Below are positions 55,170 through 64,000 of a DNA stretch of 64,000 bases, piece by piece. Both the position numbers and the translations under genes were made by a program. Position 1 is the first letter of the stretch. Each line of letters opens with the position of its first letter. The DNA is from Dyella lutea (lineage in GTDB: Bacteria > Pseudomonadota > Gammaproteobacteria > Xanthomonadales > Rhodanobacteraceae), in contig NZ_JAMZEK010000001.1 in assembly GCF_024158035.1 (NCBI RefSeq), forward strand, positions 910,001 to 974,000, read 5' to 3'. The notes below the pieces were generated by a model. It was not told where the DNA came from and ran no database searches. It saw only the letters and a program-made list of their open reading frames with translations.

Positions 55170-55841
55170 CTAGAGATAGCCGAGCCGGATCAGCGTGAAG
55201 GCACCCATGTCGGCGCAGGCGTGGAAGCCGATCAGGTACCAGAGGTTGTCCGGCCAGCGCTGCCGCAGCGCAGCGGCGATCAGCGCGAAGACCAGCGCGT
55301 TGGCGACGCCGAACGCACCGAGCTGCAGGTGATAGAGCGCGAACAGCAGCGCGGTGAGTGCCGCCGCCACGACCATGCGCCTGCGATGCACCGGCAGATG
55401 CCGCAGCAGCATGGTCTGCAGGAAACCGCGGAACACCAGTTCCTCGTAGAAGCCACCGATCACCCACGCCAGCAGCAGCGCCAGCAGATAGCCGCCGAGG
55501 CTGTGACGGACGAAGTCGAAGTCGCTCAGGTCCGGGTACTCACCGAGCAGGCGCGCCAACAGCGGACCGATGACGCTGTAGTTGAGCGCCGCATACGCCA
55601 CGCCGAGCAGGCCACCGAGCAGCAGCGGCAGCGCTTTGCGCGCGCGCCAGCGAAAGCCGAGTGCGGAAAAGTCCAGCCGCTGCCAGCGCAGCATGGCCCA
55701 GCACAGTCCGAGTCCGAACACGGGGTAGAGCAGCATCGGCACGCCGAGGTGCGGCGCCAGCAGCACGGCTGCCGTGCCCAGGGTCAGAAGGGCGGCCTGC
55801 CGGTGTCGGGGGGACGGCAGCGTCGGAGTCGTCGCTCGCAT
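55170..55841 (-). CDS. CPBP-family intramembrane metalloprotease
   Basis: A 223-residue protein with about seven or eight membrane helices and the three motifs of the CAAX-protease/bacteriocin-processing (Abi) family: EExxxR in FYEELVFRGFLQ, the His in ALYHLQLG and the His in IGFHACAD. Members cleave inside the membrane or process small peptides (family knowledge); some protect against bacteriocins. No partner peptide gene is evident. It overlaps no neighbour and is convergent with the Ala/Ser-rich gene. Confidence 0.88.
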   Translation of the reverse strand: MRATTPTLPSPRHRQAALLTLGTAAVLLAPHLGVPMLLYPVFGLGLCWAMLRWQRLDFSALGFRWRARKALPLLLGGLLGVAYAALNYSVIGPLLARLLGEYPDLSDFDFVRHSLGGYLLALLLAWVIGGFYEELVFRGFLQTMLLRHLPVHRRRMVVAAALTALLFALYHLQLGAFGVANALVFALIAAALRQRWPDNLWYLIGFHACADMGAFTLIRLGYL

Positions 55842-56416
55842 CGGTAATTAATGCCAGCGCCCGTCGGAAATGGCCAGGTCCCGCCGATGGCGCGGGTCCG
55901 AAGCAGGTGCCTTGTTCGCGGGCTCCCTCATGCACTCCGGTCGCCGCATCCTGGGGGCTCAGGTTCTGCCTCCGCGTGTCGACAAGGGGAGGCAGGCCTC
56001 TTCACTGGGCAGGTTGCCACGGCTCGAGGGGGATGTCTGCCACAAGAATCGGTCGTCTGACGGTCGCTGCGGTCACCCCGTGCCGGTTCCGCGCATCGCG
56101 TCAAACACGGCCTGTTCGTGTCCGCGTCCCCGCCAGTGCGAGGGTTTGGCATGCCCGGTCAGGCGCTCGAATGGCGGTCGTGGGAGGGTATCCGGGGGAA
56201 TCCATGCTTGAATCCGCTCCGGCAAGGCTGTATCCATCATGCGTCGACAGCGGCCTGGTCCGGTGCTCGACAAGCTATGACAGGCATCATGCAAGCAAGT
56301 ACACAGGGGATCAATGTTCCGCGAGCATGCCGCTCAAGGCGTGGGTCCCCTTTTGCTCAAGTTCGAGGGCTTCGGCGCGTACCGCTGGAACCTCACGTTT
56401 AGGGAAGAACCCATTC
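55842..56416. other. Intergenic region before the HEYAE/FG-GAP gene
   Basis: About 575 bases with no gene I can support. A plus-strand frame runs through it in phase with the next gene but contains no plausible signal peptide or ribosome site until 56417. A divergent promoter pair is expected here. Confidence 0.55.
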
Positions 56417-58447
56417 ATGCGTCGGAAGTTCACCAAAGTCATTACGGCTACGGCCACTCTCATGCTCCTGGCGGGCGCTGCCCGATCGGCCGATGCGGCC
56501 GTTACCCAGGTCACCACCAACCCCTACTCGCCGGCATACAACCATCCGTATCGCCACGGCGTCATGCCCACGCTCGAGACCGCACAGGCCGTACGGAGCT
56601 ATGACGCCGCGCGGGCGGCCGCGCCGGCGATCGGAATGGCCGCGACGAGCGCCAACACCCTGAGTTACGGCGGCGGCTACTACGGCTACGGCGTGCTCAG
56701 CGGACATCCGAAGGTCTACCTGGTGGTGTACGGCAGCCAGTGGGGAACTGCCGGCACCGACGGCGATGGCAACATGACCTTGTCCAACGATCCGGTCAGC
56801 GCCGTGCCGTATCTCCAGCGCATGTTCCAGGGCCTGGGTACCGCCGGTGAATTGTGGTCCGGCGTGCTCACCCAGTATTGCGATGGAGCCGCCGTATCGA
56901 ACGCGGCGACGTCCTGTCCCGACAATGCGAACTTCATCGCGTACCCCACTGGCGGCGGCGTGTTCGCCGGCATCTGGTACGACAACGCGTCGCCCTCGCC
57001 GGCCAGCGCCACCCAGTCCCAGCTGAGCGCGGAGGCCGTGAAGGCCGCCCAGCACTTTGGCAACACCACCGCGGCCTCCAACCGCTACGCGCAGTACGTG
57101 ATCCTGTCGCCGACCGGCACCACGCCGGATGGATTCAATACGTCGAGCGGCAACTTCTGCGCCTGGCACAGCGCGGGGGGCTTTACCGACCCGTCGACCT
57201 CCAGCTATGTGCCGGTGCCGTACACCAACATGCCGTATGTGTACGACGCGGGTTACAGCTGCGGGCAGAACTACGTCAACGGTGGCACGCCGGGTTACCT
57301 GGACGGCTTCTCCATCGTCGAGGGGCATGAGTACGCCGAGACCCTGACCGACGCGCTCCCGGGCTATGGCTGGGTGAACTCCAGCTCCGGCGACGAGAAC
57401 GCGGACGAGTGCGCATGGATCCATTCGGGGCAGGGCGCATCCGCCAATGTCACGATGTCGACCGGCAGCTTCGCCATGCAGAGCACGTGGTCCAACGACA
57501 CGGACAGGTGCGAGATCGAGCATGCCATCAGCGGGGGGCTCCCCATTCCCGACGATCTGACCGGCCAGGGGATGTCGTCCCTGATCATGGCTGGCCCGGG
57601 GGCGCTGAATGTCGGGACGATCGCCGACGCTGGCTCCACCACGGCGATCGCCAGTGGCTACTATCCGGCAGCAACCGCGGACCTCAACGGCGACAGTTTC
57701 GCCGACATCATCTGGACCAGCGGCAATAACGATCTCTACGTGTGGCTGGGCGGCCCCAGCGGCTTCACGCCCAGGGCCATCGGCAGCTACCCGGCCGGAT
57801 GGGTGCTCGAGGGTGCTGGAGACGTCAACGGCGACGGCAAGGGCGACCTCATCTGGTTGAACGACCAGACCCATCAGTTCGCCTACTGGCTCATGGATGG
57901 CTCCAAGCGAATCGGTTCCAGCGTCATCAATGTCGCCCCCGGCTACTACCCGGTCACCATGGGCGATTTCGACGGCAACGGGAAGCTGGATATCGTATGG
58001 ACCAGCGCCAACCGCGATCTCTATATGTGGCTGGGCAACGGAAAGGGCTTTGCCTCGTCCTATGTCACGACCTATCCGGCAGGCTGGCGCATCGTGGGTA
58101 GCGGAATCCTGAGCTCCAGCGGAAACGATGACCTGATCTGGGAGAGCACTGACGGCAGTCAGTGGGGCTATTGGCTGATGAACGGCGCCAAAGTCGCAAA
58201 GGTCGCTGCGTTCAGCGTGCCGGGGGGGCTGAGCGGATACTCCGTCGCCGCCAATGGCGATTACGACGGCAACGGCCTGGCGGACATCATCTGGTCGAAC
58301 GGTTCCAGCGTGGTGCCGTGGCTCAACGACGGGGTGTGCTCCACCACGGTCAGCTGCACCTTCACGTCGCAGTCGGCTCTGGCGTTGCCGTCGAACGAGA
58401 GCGTCTACAACAGCTCGCTGCCGAGTACGCTGCAGGTCACTCCGTAA
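56417..58447 (+). CDS. Secreted protein with HEYAE-motif domain and FG-GAP repeats
   Basis: A 676-residue exported protein. I start at ATG 56417: it gives a signal peptide (about 1-27, ending ADAAV), whereas the frame to 55661 has none. Residues ~90-370 form a domain with GHPKVYLVVYGSQWG and the motif GHEYAETLTDALPG, followed by DENADECAW. His-Glu ... Glu-x2-Asp is arranged as in exordium/PHI-1-like and some zincin-like proteins, so a metal site or peptidase activity is possible but unproven. FG-GAP repeats (DLNGDSFADIIW, DVNGDGKGDLIW, DFDGNGKLDIVW) fill the C-terminal half and are paralogous to the other two FG-GAP proteins. Confidence 0.8.
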   Translation: MRRKFTKVITATATLMLLAGAARSADAAVTQVTTNPYSPAYNHPYRHGVMPTLETAQAVRSYDAARAAAPAIGMAATSANTLSYGGGYYGYGVLSGHPKVYLVVYGSQWGTAGTDGDGNMTLSNDPVSAVPYLQRMFQGLGTAGELWSGVLTQYCDGAAVSNAATSCPDNANFIAYPTGGGVFAGIWYDNASPSPASATQSQLSAEAVKAAQHFGNTTAASNRYAQYVILSPTGTTPDGFNTSSGNFCAWHSAGGFTDPSTSSYVPVPYTNMPYVYDAGYSCGQNYVNGGTPGYLDGFSIVEGHEYAETLTDALPGYGWVNSSSGDENADECAWIHSGQGASANVTMSTGSFAMQSTWSNDTDRCEIEHAISGGLPIPDDLTGQGMSSLIMAGPGALNVGTIADAGSTTAIASGYYPAATADLNGDSFADIIWTSGNNDLYVWLGGPSGFTPRAIGSYPAGWVLEGAGDVNGDGKGDLIWLNDQTHQFAYWLMDGSKRIGSSVINVAPGYYPVTMGDFDGNGKLDIVWTSANRDLYMWLGNGKGFASSYVTTYPAGWRIVGSGILSSSGNDDLIWESTDGSQWGYWLMNGAKVAKVAAFSVPGGLSGYSVAANGDYDGNGLADIIWSNGSSVVPWLNDGVCSTTVSCTFTSQSALALPSNESVYNSSLPSTLQVTP

Positions 58448-58465
58448 GGCGTGCTTCATGAGAAG

Positions 58466-58503
58466 GGGCCAGGCTCGTGGCGCGGAAGCCACGAGCCTGG
58501 CCC
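58466..58503 (+). terminator. Strong hairpin after the HEYAE/FG-GAP gene
   Basis: Sixteen-base-pair perfect stem GGGCCAGGCTCGTGGC / GCCACGAGCCTGGCCC with a six-base loop, about 20 bases after the stop. No T run follows, so it may block readthrough from either side or protect RNA 3' ends rather than act as a classic terminator. Confidence 0.55.
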
Positions 58504-58649
58504 TGGTTCTTGCCTGGGTGGTGAGAAGGGATACAGGCCTGCGGATCGCATTCGTGGCCTGGCGTGCGGGTACTGTCCGGGCCTGTAGGCGCGGTCGATC
58601 CGCAGGGCCCGGGGCATGGCAGTTTCGCGCCGGAAAGGTCTTTCCCGAC

Positions 58650-59471
58650 TTACGTGCCCTCCCGCAGCCGCGCCGCGATGCGTTCGACGTCGGCGGGATT
58701 CACCGGGTTGTAGAGCACCAGGCTCAGGTCCGGACGGCCGTCCACGGCGAAGGCGGAGTACTCGAAGCTCAGCGGCCCCAGTTCCGGGTGGCGGATGTGC
58801 TTGATGCCCTCGCCGTGGCTTCCCACGTCGTGCTCGTGCCACAGCGTGTTGAACTCGGGGCTGGCGCGGCACAACTCGTCCACCAGCGCCTCGACCGCCT
58901 TGCCGGCGCCGGCGCGGGCGGCATCGAGGCGGAACGCGCCCACCACGTAGCGCGCCACGCTGAGCCAGTCGTACTGCACGTCCCTGGCACGGGCGTCGAG
59001 GAAGAGATAACGCAGGATGTTCCGTCGCTCGGGCGGCAGCGAGCCGTAGTCGATCAGCATCACGGTCGCGGCGCGATTCCACGCCACCACATCCCAGGTA
59101 GCCGTGCGCATGATCGCGGGGCAGGGCTCCAGTGCGTCGAGTACGCGCTGCAGTCGAGGCGTGATGCCGGCGGGCTCGCGGTAGCGCGCTTCCGGCGGCC
59201 GGCCCAGCCCGAGCAGGAACAGATGCTCTCGTTCCGCGTCGGTCAGCATCAGGGCGTGCGCGATCCGTTCGAGCACGTCGCCGGAGGGCGCGCCGCCGCG
59301 TCCCTGCTCGAGCCAGGTGTACCAGGTGGTGCTGATGTGGGCGCGCTGGGCGACCTCCTCGCGGCGCAGCCCGGGCGTGCGTCGGCGCGCGCCGGTCAGG
59401 CCGAGGGCGGCCGGGTCGACGCGCTCGCGGCGGTCCCGTAGGTAGGTTCCCAGACGATGTTCCTGCGGCAC
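58650..59471 (-). CDS. XRE-type regulator with MmyB-like ligand-binding domain
   Basis: A 273-residue regulator. The N-terminal helix-turn-helix (about 10-70) begins YLRDRRERV and contains TPGLRREEVAQRAHIS and TWLEQGRGG, the standard start of the MmyB group. The C-terminal ~180 residues are the MmyB-like ligand-binding fold (WDVVAWNRAATVMLIDY, RNILRYLFLD). It is divergent from the SDR gene by 105 bases; in this family the regulator usually controls the divergent oxidoreductase or SDR gene. Confidence 0.92.
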   Translation of the reverse strand: MPQEHRLGTYLRDRRERVDPAALGLTGARRRTPGLRREEVAQRAHISTTWYTWLEQGRGGAPSGDVLERIAHALMLTDAEREHLFLLGLGRPPEARYREPAGITPRLQRVLDALEPCPAIMRTATWDVVAWNRAATVMLIDYGSLPPERRNILRYLFLDARARDVQYDWLSVARYVVGAFRLDAARAGAGKAVEALVDELCRASPEFNTLWHEHDVGSHGEGIKHIRHPELGPLSFEYSAFAVDGRPDLSLVLYNPVNPADVERIAARLREGT

Positions 59472-59504
59472 GCGTGCACCATCCTGTTAGAGGATATACC
59501 ACGA

Positions 59505-59520
59505 TAAAGACACGACTTTA
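59505..59520. promoter_or_regulatory. Candidate operator between MmyB-type regulator and SDR gene
   Basis: TAAAG-ACACGA-CTTTA is an inverted repeat in the AT-rich part of the divergent intergenic region. Around it GGATATACC and GGATATTACC repeat directly. Only a candidate; the regulator's site is not known to me. Confidence 0.3.
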
Positions 59521-59576
59521 CCCGGATATTACCCGGCCGGGATAGTGATCGCCGTCCCTTCCAAGGAGAGCGATCC

Positions 59577-60476
59577 ATGCGAGTTTTCGTCACCGGCGCC
59601 ACCGGATTCATCGGCACCCGCGTCGTCAGAGAGTTGCTGGCGCACGGTCATGAGGTGACCGGCCTGTGCCGGTCGGAAGATAAGGCGCGGTCGCTTGCCG
59701 CCCTCGGTGCGGCCGCGTATCGCGGGTCGCTGGAACAACCCGACAGCCTGCGCGCCGGTGCGGCGCAGGCCGATGCGGTCATCCACACCGCGTTCGATCA
59801 CGACTTCGCCCATTTCGCTGCCAACTGCGAGAAGGACTACCGCGCGATCCACGCGCTCGGTTCGGCGTTGGCCGGTTCCGACCGCCCGCTGCTGATCACC
59901 TCGGGCACCGGCATGGGCAGCCCGGGTGCGGGGCTGCCGGCGCGCGAGGACGTGCTCAACCTGGACCATCCCAACCCGCGCCTGGCGTCCGAGCGGGCCG
60001 GCCAGGAGCTGCTGGATGCGGGTGTGGCGGTGTCGGTCGTGCGCCTGCCGCAGGTGCATGACACGACGCGGCAGGGGCTGGTGTCGCCATGGATCCAGAT
60101 GGCGCGCGCCAGGGGCGTGTGCGCCTATGTCGGCGACGGCCGCAATCGCTGGCCTGCGGCGCACGTGCAGGACGTGGCCCGGCTTTATCGCCTGGCGCTG
60201 GAACACCGCATGCCGGGGGCTCGCTACCACGCCGTCGCCGAGCAGGGGATCGCCGCATGCGACATCGCCCGGGTGCTCGGCGAGCGGCTGGATCTGCCGG
60301 TGATCTCCATTGCGGCCGCCGACGCTCCCGACTATTTCGGCTGGCTTGCCGCCTTTGTCGCCATGGATCTGCCGGCATCGAGCGAGTGGACCCGGCGGAC
60401 GCTCGGCTGGGATACGAGCGGACCCGGGCTGCTCGACGACCTCGAGCGGCTGGAGCTTCAGGCGGACGCGGCCTGA
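59577..60476 (+). CDS. SDR-family NAD(P)-dependent oxidoreductase (atypical/extended)
   Basis: A 299-residue protein with an N-terminal Rossmann motif GATGFIGTRVV and the epimerase/dehydratase fold. The usual catalytic YxxxK is not obvious: around the expected position there is SERAGQELLDAG, so catalysis may be altered or absent. AGGAG stands seven bases before the ATG. Divergent from an MmyB-type regulator, which probably controls it. The substrate is unknown. Confidence 0.88.
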   Translation: MRVFVTGATGFIGTRVVRELLAHGHEVTGLCRSEDKARSLAALGAAAYRGSLEQPDSLRAGAAQADAVIHTAFDHDFAHFAANCEKDYRAIHALGSALAGSDRPLLITSGTGMGSPGAGLPAREDVLNLDHPNPRLASERAGQELLDAGVAVSVVRLPQVHDTTRQGLVSPWIQMARARGVCAYVGDGRNRWPAAHVQDVARLYRLALEHRMPGARYHAVAEQGIAACDIARVLGERLDLPVISIAAADAPDYFGWLAAFVAMDLPASSEWTRRTLGWDTSGPGLLDDLERLELQADAA

Positions 60477-60549
60477 GCCGGGCAGCCGGGGCGGCTCACG
60501 GCGCCCCAGTTGCGAGCCGGGCGACGGGCGTGAGGCATGCGCCGCGCTT

Positions 60550-60780
60550 TCAAGGCGGGGATGCGGTCGTGGTGCCGGTCTGCTGCTGGAGGTGGCGAGC
60601 CAGGCCCTCGGCCGCGCCGAGCGCCTGGTCCTCGGTGTCGAAGGTGTCGTCGTCATCGTGCTCGATACGATGCTCGCAGACCTGGACGGAAACCGTGTAC
60701 TCACCCTCGTTGAGCTGGCGGACCCATGCGACGTACGGGCCAAGCTCGGTGTAGCGATCGAATCTGCGGATGGTGGCCAT
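60550..60780 (-). CDS. Small cytosolic protein, function unknown
   Basis: A 76-residue protein, acidic in the middle (EHDDDDTFDTEDQAL), beginning MATIRRFDRYTE and ending in a Gln/Thr-rich tail. I start at 60780; the frame to 60852 includes non-conserved-looking residues. A GGGG lies about 14 bases upstream. No family recognised, but the sequence is not low-complexity and similar short ORFs occur in xanthomonads, as far as I recall. Confidence 0.55.
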   Translation of the reverse strand: MATIRRFDRYTELGPYVAWVRQLNEGEYTVSVQVCEHRIEHDDDDTFDTEDQALGAAEGLARHLQQQTGTTTASPP

Positions 60781-60989
60781 GGTGCGATCACCCCATGCTG
60801 TTCGGTCCGTTGATGGTGCGCGTCCCTTTCCGGGGCTGCAAGCCGATGGCATGAACGGCGTGTGGCTGCATCGATGCGTCGCATCGCGTTAGCATGCGGA
60901 GCGGCGCCGCCCCCATCGCATGCCGCCATCCCCCATCCCAGCAGGAACGCCATGAGCACGCACTGCGCAACTCGGCGGGGTATCCGCCG

Positions 60990-61945
<956 letters not shown>

Positions 61946-61946
<1 letters not shown>

Positions 61947-62707
61947 TGAACTGGCACGCGATCCGCGCCATCTACCGTTTCGAGATGTCCCGCACCCGCC
62001 GCACGCTGATGCAGTCGATCGCCTCGCCGGTGCTGTCCACCTCGCTGTACTTCGTGGTGTTCGGCTCGGCCATCGGCTCGCGCATCACCTCGGTGGAAGG
62101 GGTGAGCTACGGCGCTTTCATCATTCCCGGGCTGATCATGCTCTCGCTGCTGATGCAGAGCGTGTCCAACGCCTCGTTCGGCATCTACTTTCCCAAGTTC
62201 ACCGGCACCATCTACGAGATCCATTCCGCGCCGATCTCCTTCGTGGAGATTGTCTGTGGCTACGTGGGGGCGGCGGCGACCAAGTCGGTGATCGTGGGCG
62301 TGATCATCCTGGCCACCGCGCGATTGTTCGTGGACTACCACATTGCCCACCCGCTGCTGATGGTGAGCTTCCTGCTGCTGACCGCGATCACCTTCAGCCT
62401 GTTCGGCTTCATCATCGGCATCTGGGCGGACAACTTCGAGAAGCTGCAGGTGATCCCGCTGCTGGTGATCACGCCGCTGACCTTCCTCGGCGGCAGCTTC
62501 TATTCCATCCACATGCTGCCGCCGCTGTGGCAGAAGATCACCCTGCTCAACCCGGTGGTGTACCTGGTGAGCGGCTTCCGCTGGAGCTTCTACGACCTGG
62601 CCGACGTCAGCGTCGGCATCAGCCTGGCGGCGATCGCCGGTTTCCTCGTCGCCTGCCTGCTGGCGATCGGCTGGATCTTCCGCACCGGGTACAAGCTCAG
62701 GAGTTGA
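61946..62707 (+). CDS. ABC-2-type transporter permease
   Basis: A 253-residue membrane protein with about six helices of the ABC-2 (YadH-like) family. The conserved block [20 protein letters not shown] lies before the last helices, and [19 protein letters not shown] follows. It starts inside the ATPase stop, so the pair forms a complete exporter. No periplasmic partner gene is next to it. Confidence 0.94.
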
Positions 62708-62791
62708 GCGATCCGCCGGCGCCGACCCTTGGCGTGGTCCGGGCGGAGCTAACATGCACCACCGCCCGAACCGCATCCCTGGAACCCACCC

Positions 62792-63310
62792 ATGACCGAC
62801 GAGATGAAGCGCTGCCCGGCCTGTGCCGAGCTGATCCAGGCGGCGGCGCGCAAATGCCGCTATTGCGGCACCGACATCGAGGCGTACGAGGCGGCGCATG
62901 CGCCCAGCGTGGAGCAGACACTGTTCACCGGTCATCCAAAGGTGATCTACACCTTCGGCCAGTATGTGCTGGTGGTATGCACGCTGGGGCTGGCGTGGCT
63001 GGTGTACTGGCTGCGCAGCCTGAGCCTGACCTTCACCATCACCACCCAGCGGGTGCGGGTGGAGCGCGGGTTGTTGTCCAAGGCGCAGGACAATGTCGAA
63101 CTCTTCCGCGTCGACCACTTCGACATTCTCAAGCCGCTGGGCATGCGCCTGCTCGGCCTGTGCCGGGTCACCCTGCATTCGTCCGACGACGAGATGCCGG
63201 TGGTCGACCTCTACGGCATCCCCGGCCTGGAAGCGCTGGCGGACACCCTGCGCGAATGCTCGCTGCGCGAGCGCGCCCGTCGGCGGGTGCTGCCGATGGA
63301 GCAGATGTAG
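62792..63310 (+). CDS. PH-domain membrane protein with N-terminal zinc ribbon
   Basis: A 172-residue protein. The N-terminus has a zinc ribbon (CPACAELIQAAARKCRYCG), then one or two membrane segments at about 48-75, then a bacterial PH domain (bPH_2, YdbT/YdbS-like): FTITTQRVRVERGLLSK, FRVDHFDILKPL and GRVTL-type strands. Function is unknown. It is on the plus strand 84 bases after the ABC permease and convergent with the XVIPCD protein. Confidence 0.85.
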   Translation: MTDEMKRCPACAELIQAAARKCRYCGTDIEAYEAAHAPSVEQTLFTGHPKVIYTFGQYVLVVCTLGLAWLVYWLRSLSLTFTITTQRVRVERGLLSKAQDNVELFRVDHFDILKPLGMRLLGLCRVTLHSSDDEMPVVDLYGIPGLEALADTLRECSLRERARRRVLPMEQM

Positions 63311-63371
63311 CGCCCGGTTCCGGACCGGTCGGTGCGCGTGGCCCGCACGCAGCGGAAGTCGACGATCGGTG

Positions 63372-64000
63372 TCAGGCGATGTGTGGCGTCTCCGCGGCCG
63401 GGATGTCGCGCTGCCGTGCCATGGTCTGCGTCGGCAGGGACGGTGCGGCGGTCGTTGCGGACAGCTTCGCCGCGCTCTGCGCCATCGGCGTGTGCACGGC
63501 CTGGGCGGTGGGGACGTCGGCGTAGCGTTTGATGCCGGCGTCGTTCTGCACGGCGAAGGTGCGCGAGCCGTCCTCGCTGATCGCCACCGCGTCGATGCGG
63601 GTGAGGCCCTGTGTCCTCGCCTCGGCGGCCAGTGCGGTGGCCAAGTTGCGGCTGAGCTGGTCCGAGCGCCGTCCCATGTCGGCGTCGATCTTCTGCACCC
63701 CGGCCAGCGCCTGGCGGTAGAGCGGGTTGTCGGGTTCGGTCGGGCCGGCTGTCGTCGCCTGCGGTCGGCGCGCTGTCAGCGCCTGCTCGAGCGCGGCGCG
63801 GGTCTGCGCGCCGGCGATGCCGTCGACGGCGAGGTGGTGGTCACGCTGGAAGGCCTCGGTCGCCGCGCGCGTGGCCTGGCCCGGCACGCCGTCGACGGCC
63901 AGCGGCTGACCCTGCGCGTCGGGATAGCCCAGGGTGACCAGGGCCTGCTGCAGCGTGCGCACCTCGTGCGCTTGCTCTGCCTGACCGAGGGCCGCCTGGG
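63372..64000 (-). CDS. Peptidoglycan-binding protein with XVIPCD tail, candidate X-T4SS effector (5' end outside window)
   Basis: The last ~210 residues of a longer protein; the reading frame is open to the window end at 64000, so the start is outside. A PG_binding_1 domain comes first (LQQALVTLGYPDAQGQPLAV, DGVPGQATRAATEAF, AGAQTRAALEQAL). The C-terminal ~110 residues match the XVIPCD domain that docks effectors on VirD4 of the Xanthomonadales type IV secretion system: NPLYRQALAGVQKIDADMGR, GLTRIDAVAIS, RTFAVQN, DVPTAQAV and a Gln/Pro-rich end. Such effectors kill neighbouring bacteria, usually by attacking their wall (family knowledge). No catalytic domain or immunity gene is visible within the window. 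Confidence 0.85.
   Translation of the reverse strand, partial: QAALGQAEQAHEVRTLQQALVTLGYPDAQGQPLAVDGVPGQATRAATEAFQRDHHLAVDGIAGAQTRAALEQALTARRPQATTAGPTEPDNPLYRQALAGVQKIDADMGRRSDQLSRNLATALAAEARTQGLTRIDAVAISEDGSRTFAVQNDAGIKRYADVPTAQAVHTPMAQSAAKLSATTAAPSLPTQTMARQRDIPAAETPHIA

Noticed and set aside
55661-56416. N-terminal extension of the HEYAE/FG-GAP protein
   Set aside because: The frame is open but has no signal peptide or ribosome site, and overlaps the antisense CPBP protease gene.

Overview
The window is high-GC chromosomal DNA from a gammaproteobacterium, most likely of the Xanthomonadales (Rhodanobacteraceae such as Dyella, Rhodanobacter or Luteibacter; inference). The reasons are the cell-wall operon order, an XAC0095-family gene, a class II ribonucleotide reductase with a separate TSCPD-type partner, a protein ending in an XVIPCD-type (X-T4SS effector) tail, and REP elements of the type scattered through xanthomonad and pseudomonad genomes. 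No tRNA, CRISPR array, insertion sequence or complete prophage was seen.

Layout. 1-2.3 kb: end of an rRNA operon (23S 3' part, 5S, terminator). 2.4-3.4 kb: a PfkB-family kinase on the minus strand. 3.7-17.2 kb: one long plus-strand block for rod-shape growth and envelope maturation (mreB-mreC-mreD-mrdA-rodA-mltB-rlpA-dacA-ybeD), then lipB-lipA and the tail-specific protease prc. Tight overlaps (ATGA, GTGA, TGATG) tie many of these genes together. 17.3-30.8 kb: minus-strand genes: an M1 aminopeptidase, a TPR-sulfotransferase / TonB-dependent receptor / TPR-Asp-Asn-hydroxylase cluster, an M17 aminopeptidase, a HAD hydrolase, a phosphate-binding-like LysM protein and a Deg-type protease. 31-35 kb: class II ribonucleotide reductase behind a good NrdR box, a Lys/Ala-rich H1-like protein, and the TSCPD/zinc-ribbon partner.

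35.1-37.6 kb is a compositionally different accessory patch: two AT-richer, overlapping, unrecognised genes, then a strongly folded RNA resembling the phage C4 antisense/leader RNA class, then an XAC0095-family gene. 36.5-50.2 kb is peppered with short copies of a GGGGACGTGGCTAATTAA element (REP-like), some as inverted pairs between convergent genes. Between them lie small membrane proteins, a TetR/GST pair with a clear operator, YCII and VOC proteins, a TPR/transglutaminase-like protein and a LytTR two-component system.

48.4-58.4 kb holds mostly exported proteins with no family I recognise and two of three FG-GAP-repeat paralogues; the third is at 37.9-40.2 kb. One paralogue is fused to a domain with a HEYAE motif. 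58.6-64 kb returns to ordinary genes: an MmyB-type regulator divergent from an SDR protein, an ABC-2 exporter pair and a PH-domain protein. The window ends inside a peptidoglycan-binding protein with the XVIPCD secretion tail. The most interesting candidates are the sulfotransferase/receptor/hydroxylase cluster, the 35.1-36.5 kb gene pair, the C4-like RNA with its XAC0095 gene, the FG-GAP family and the XVIPCD protein.
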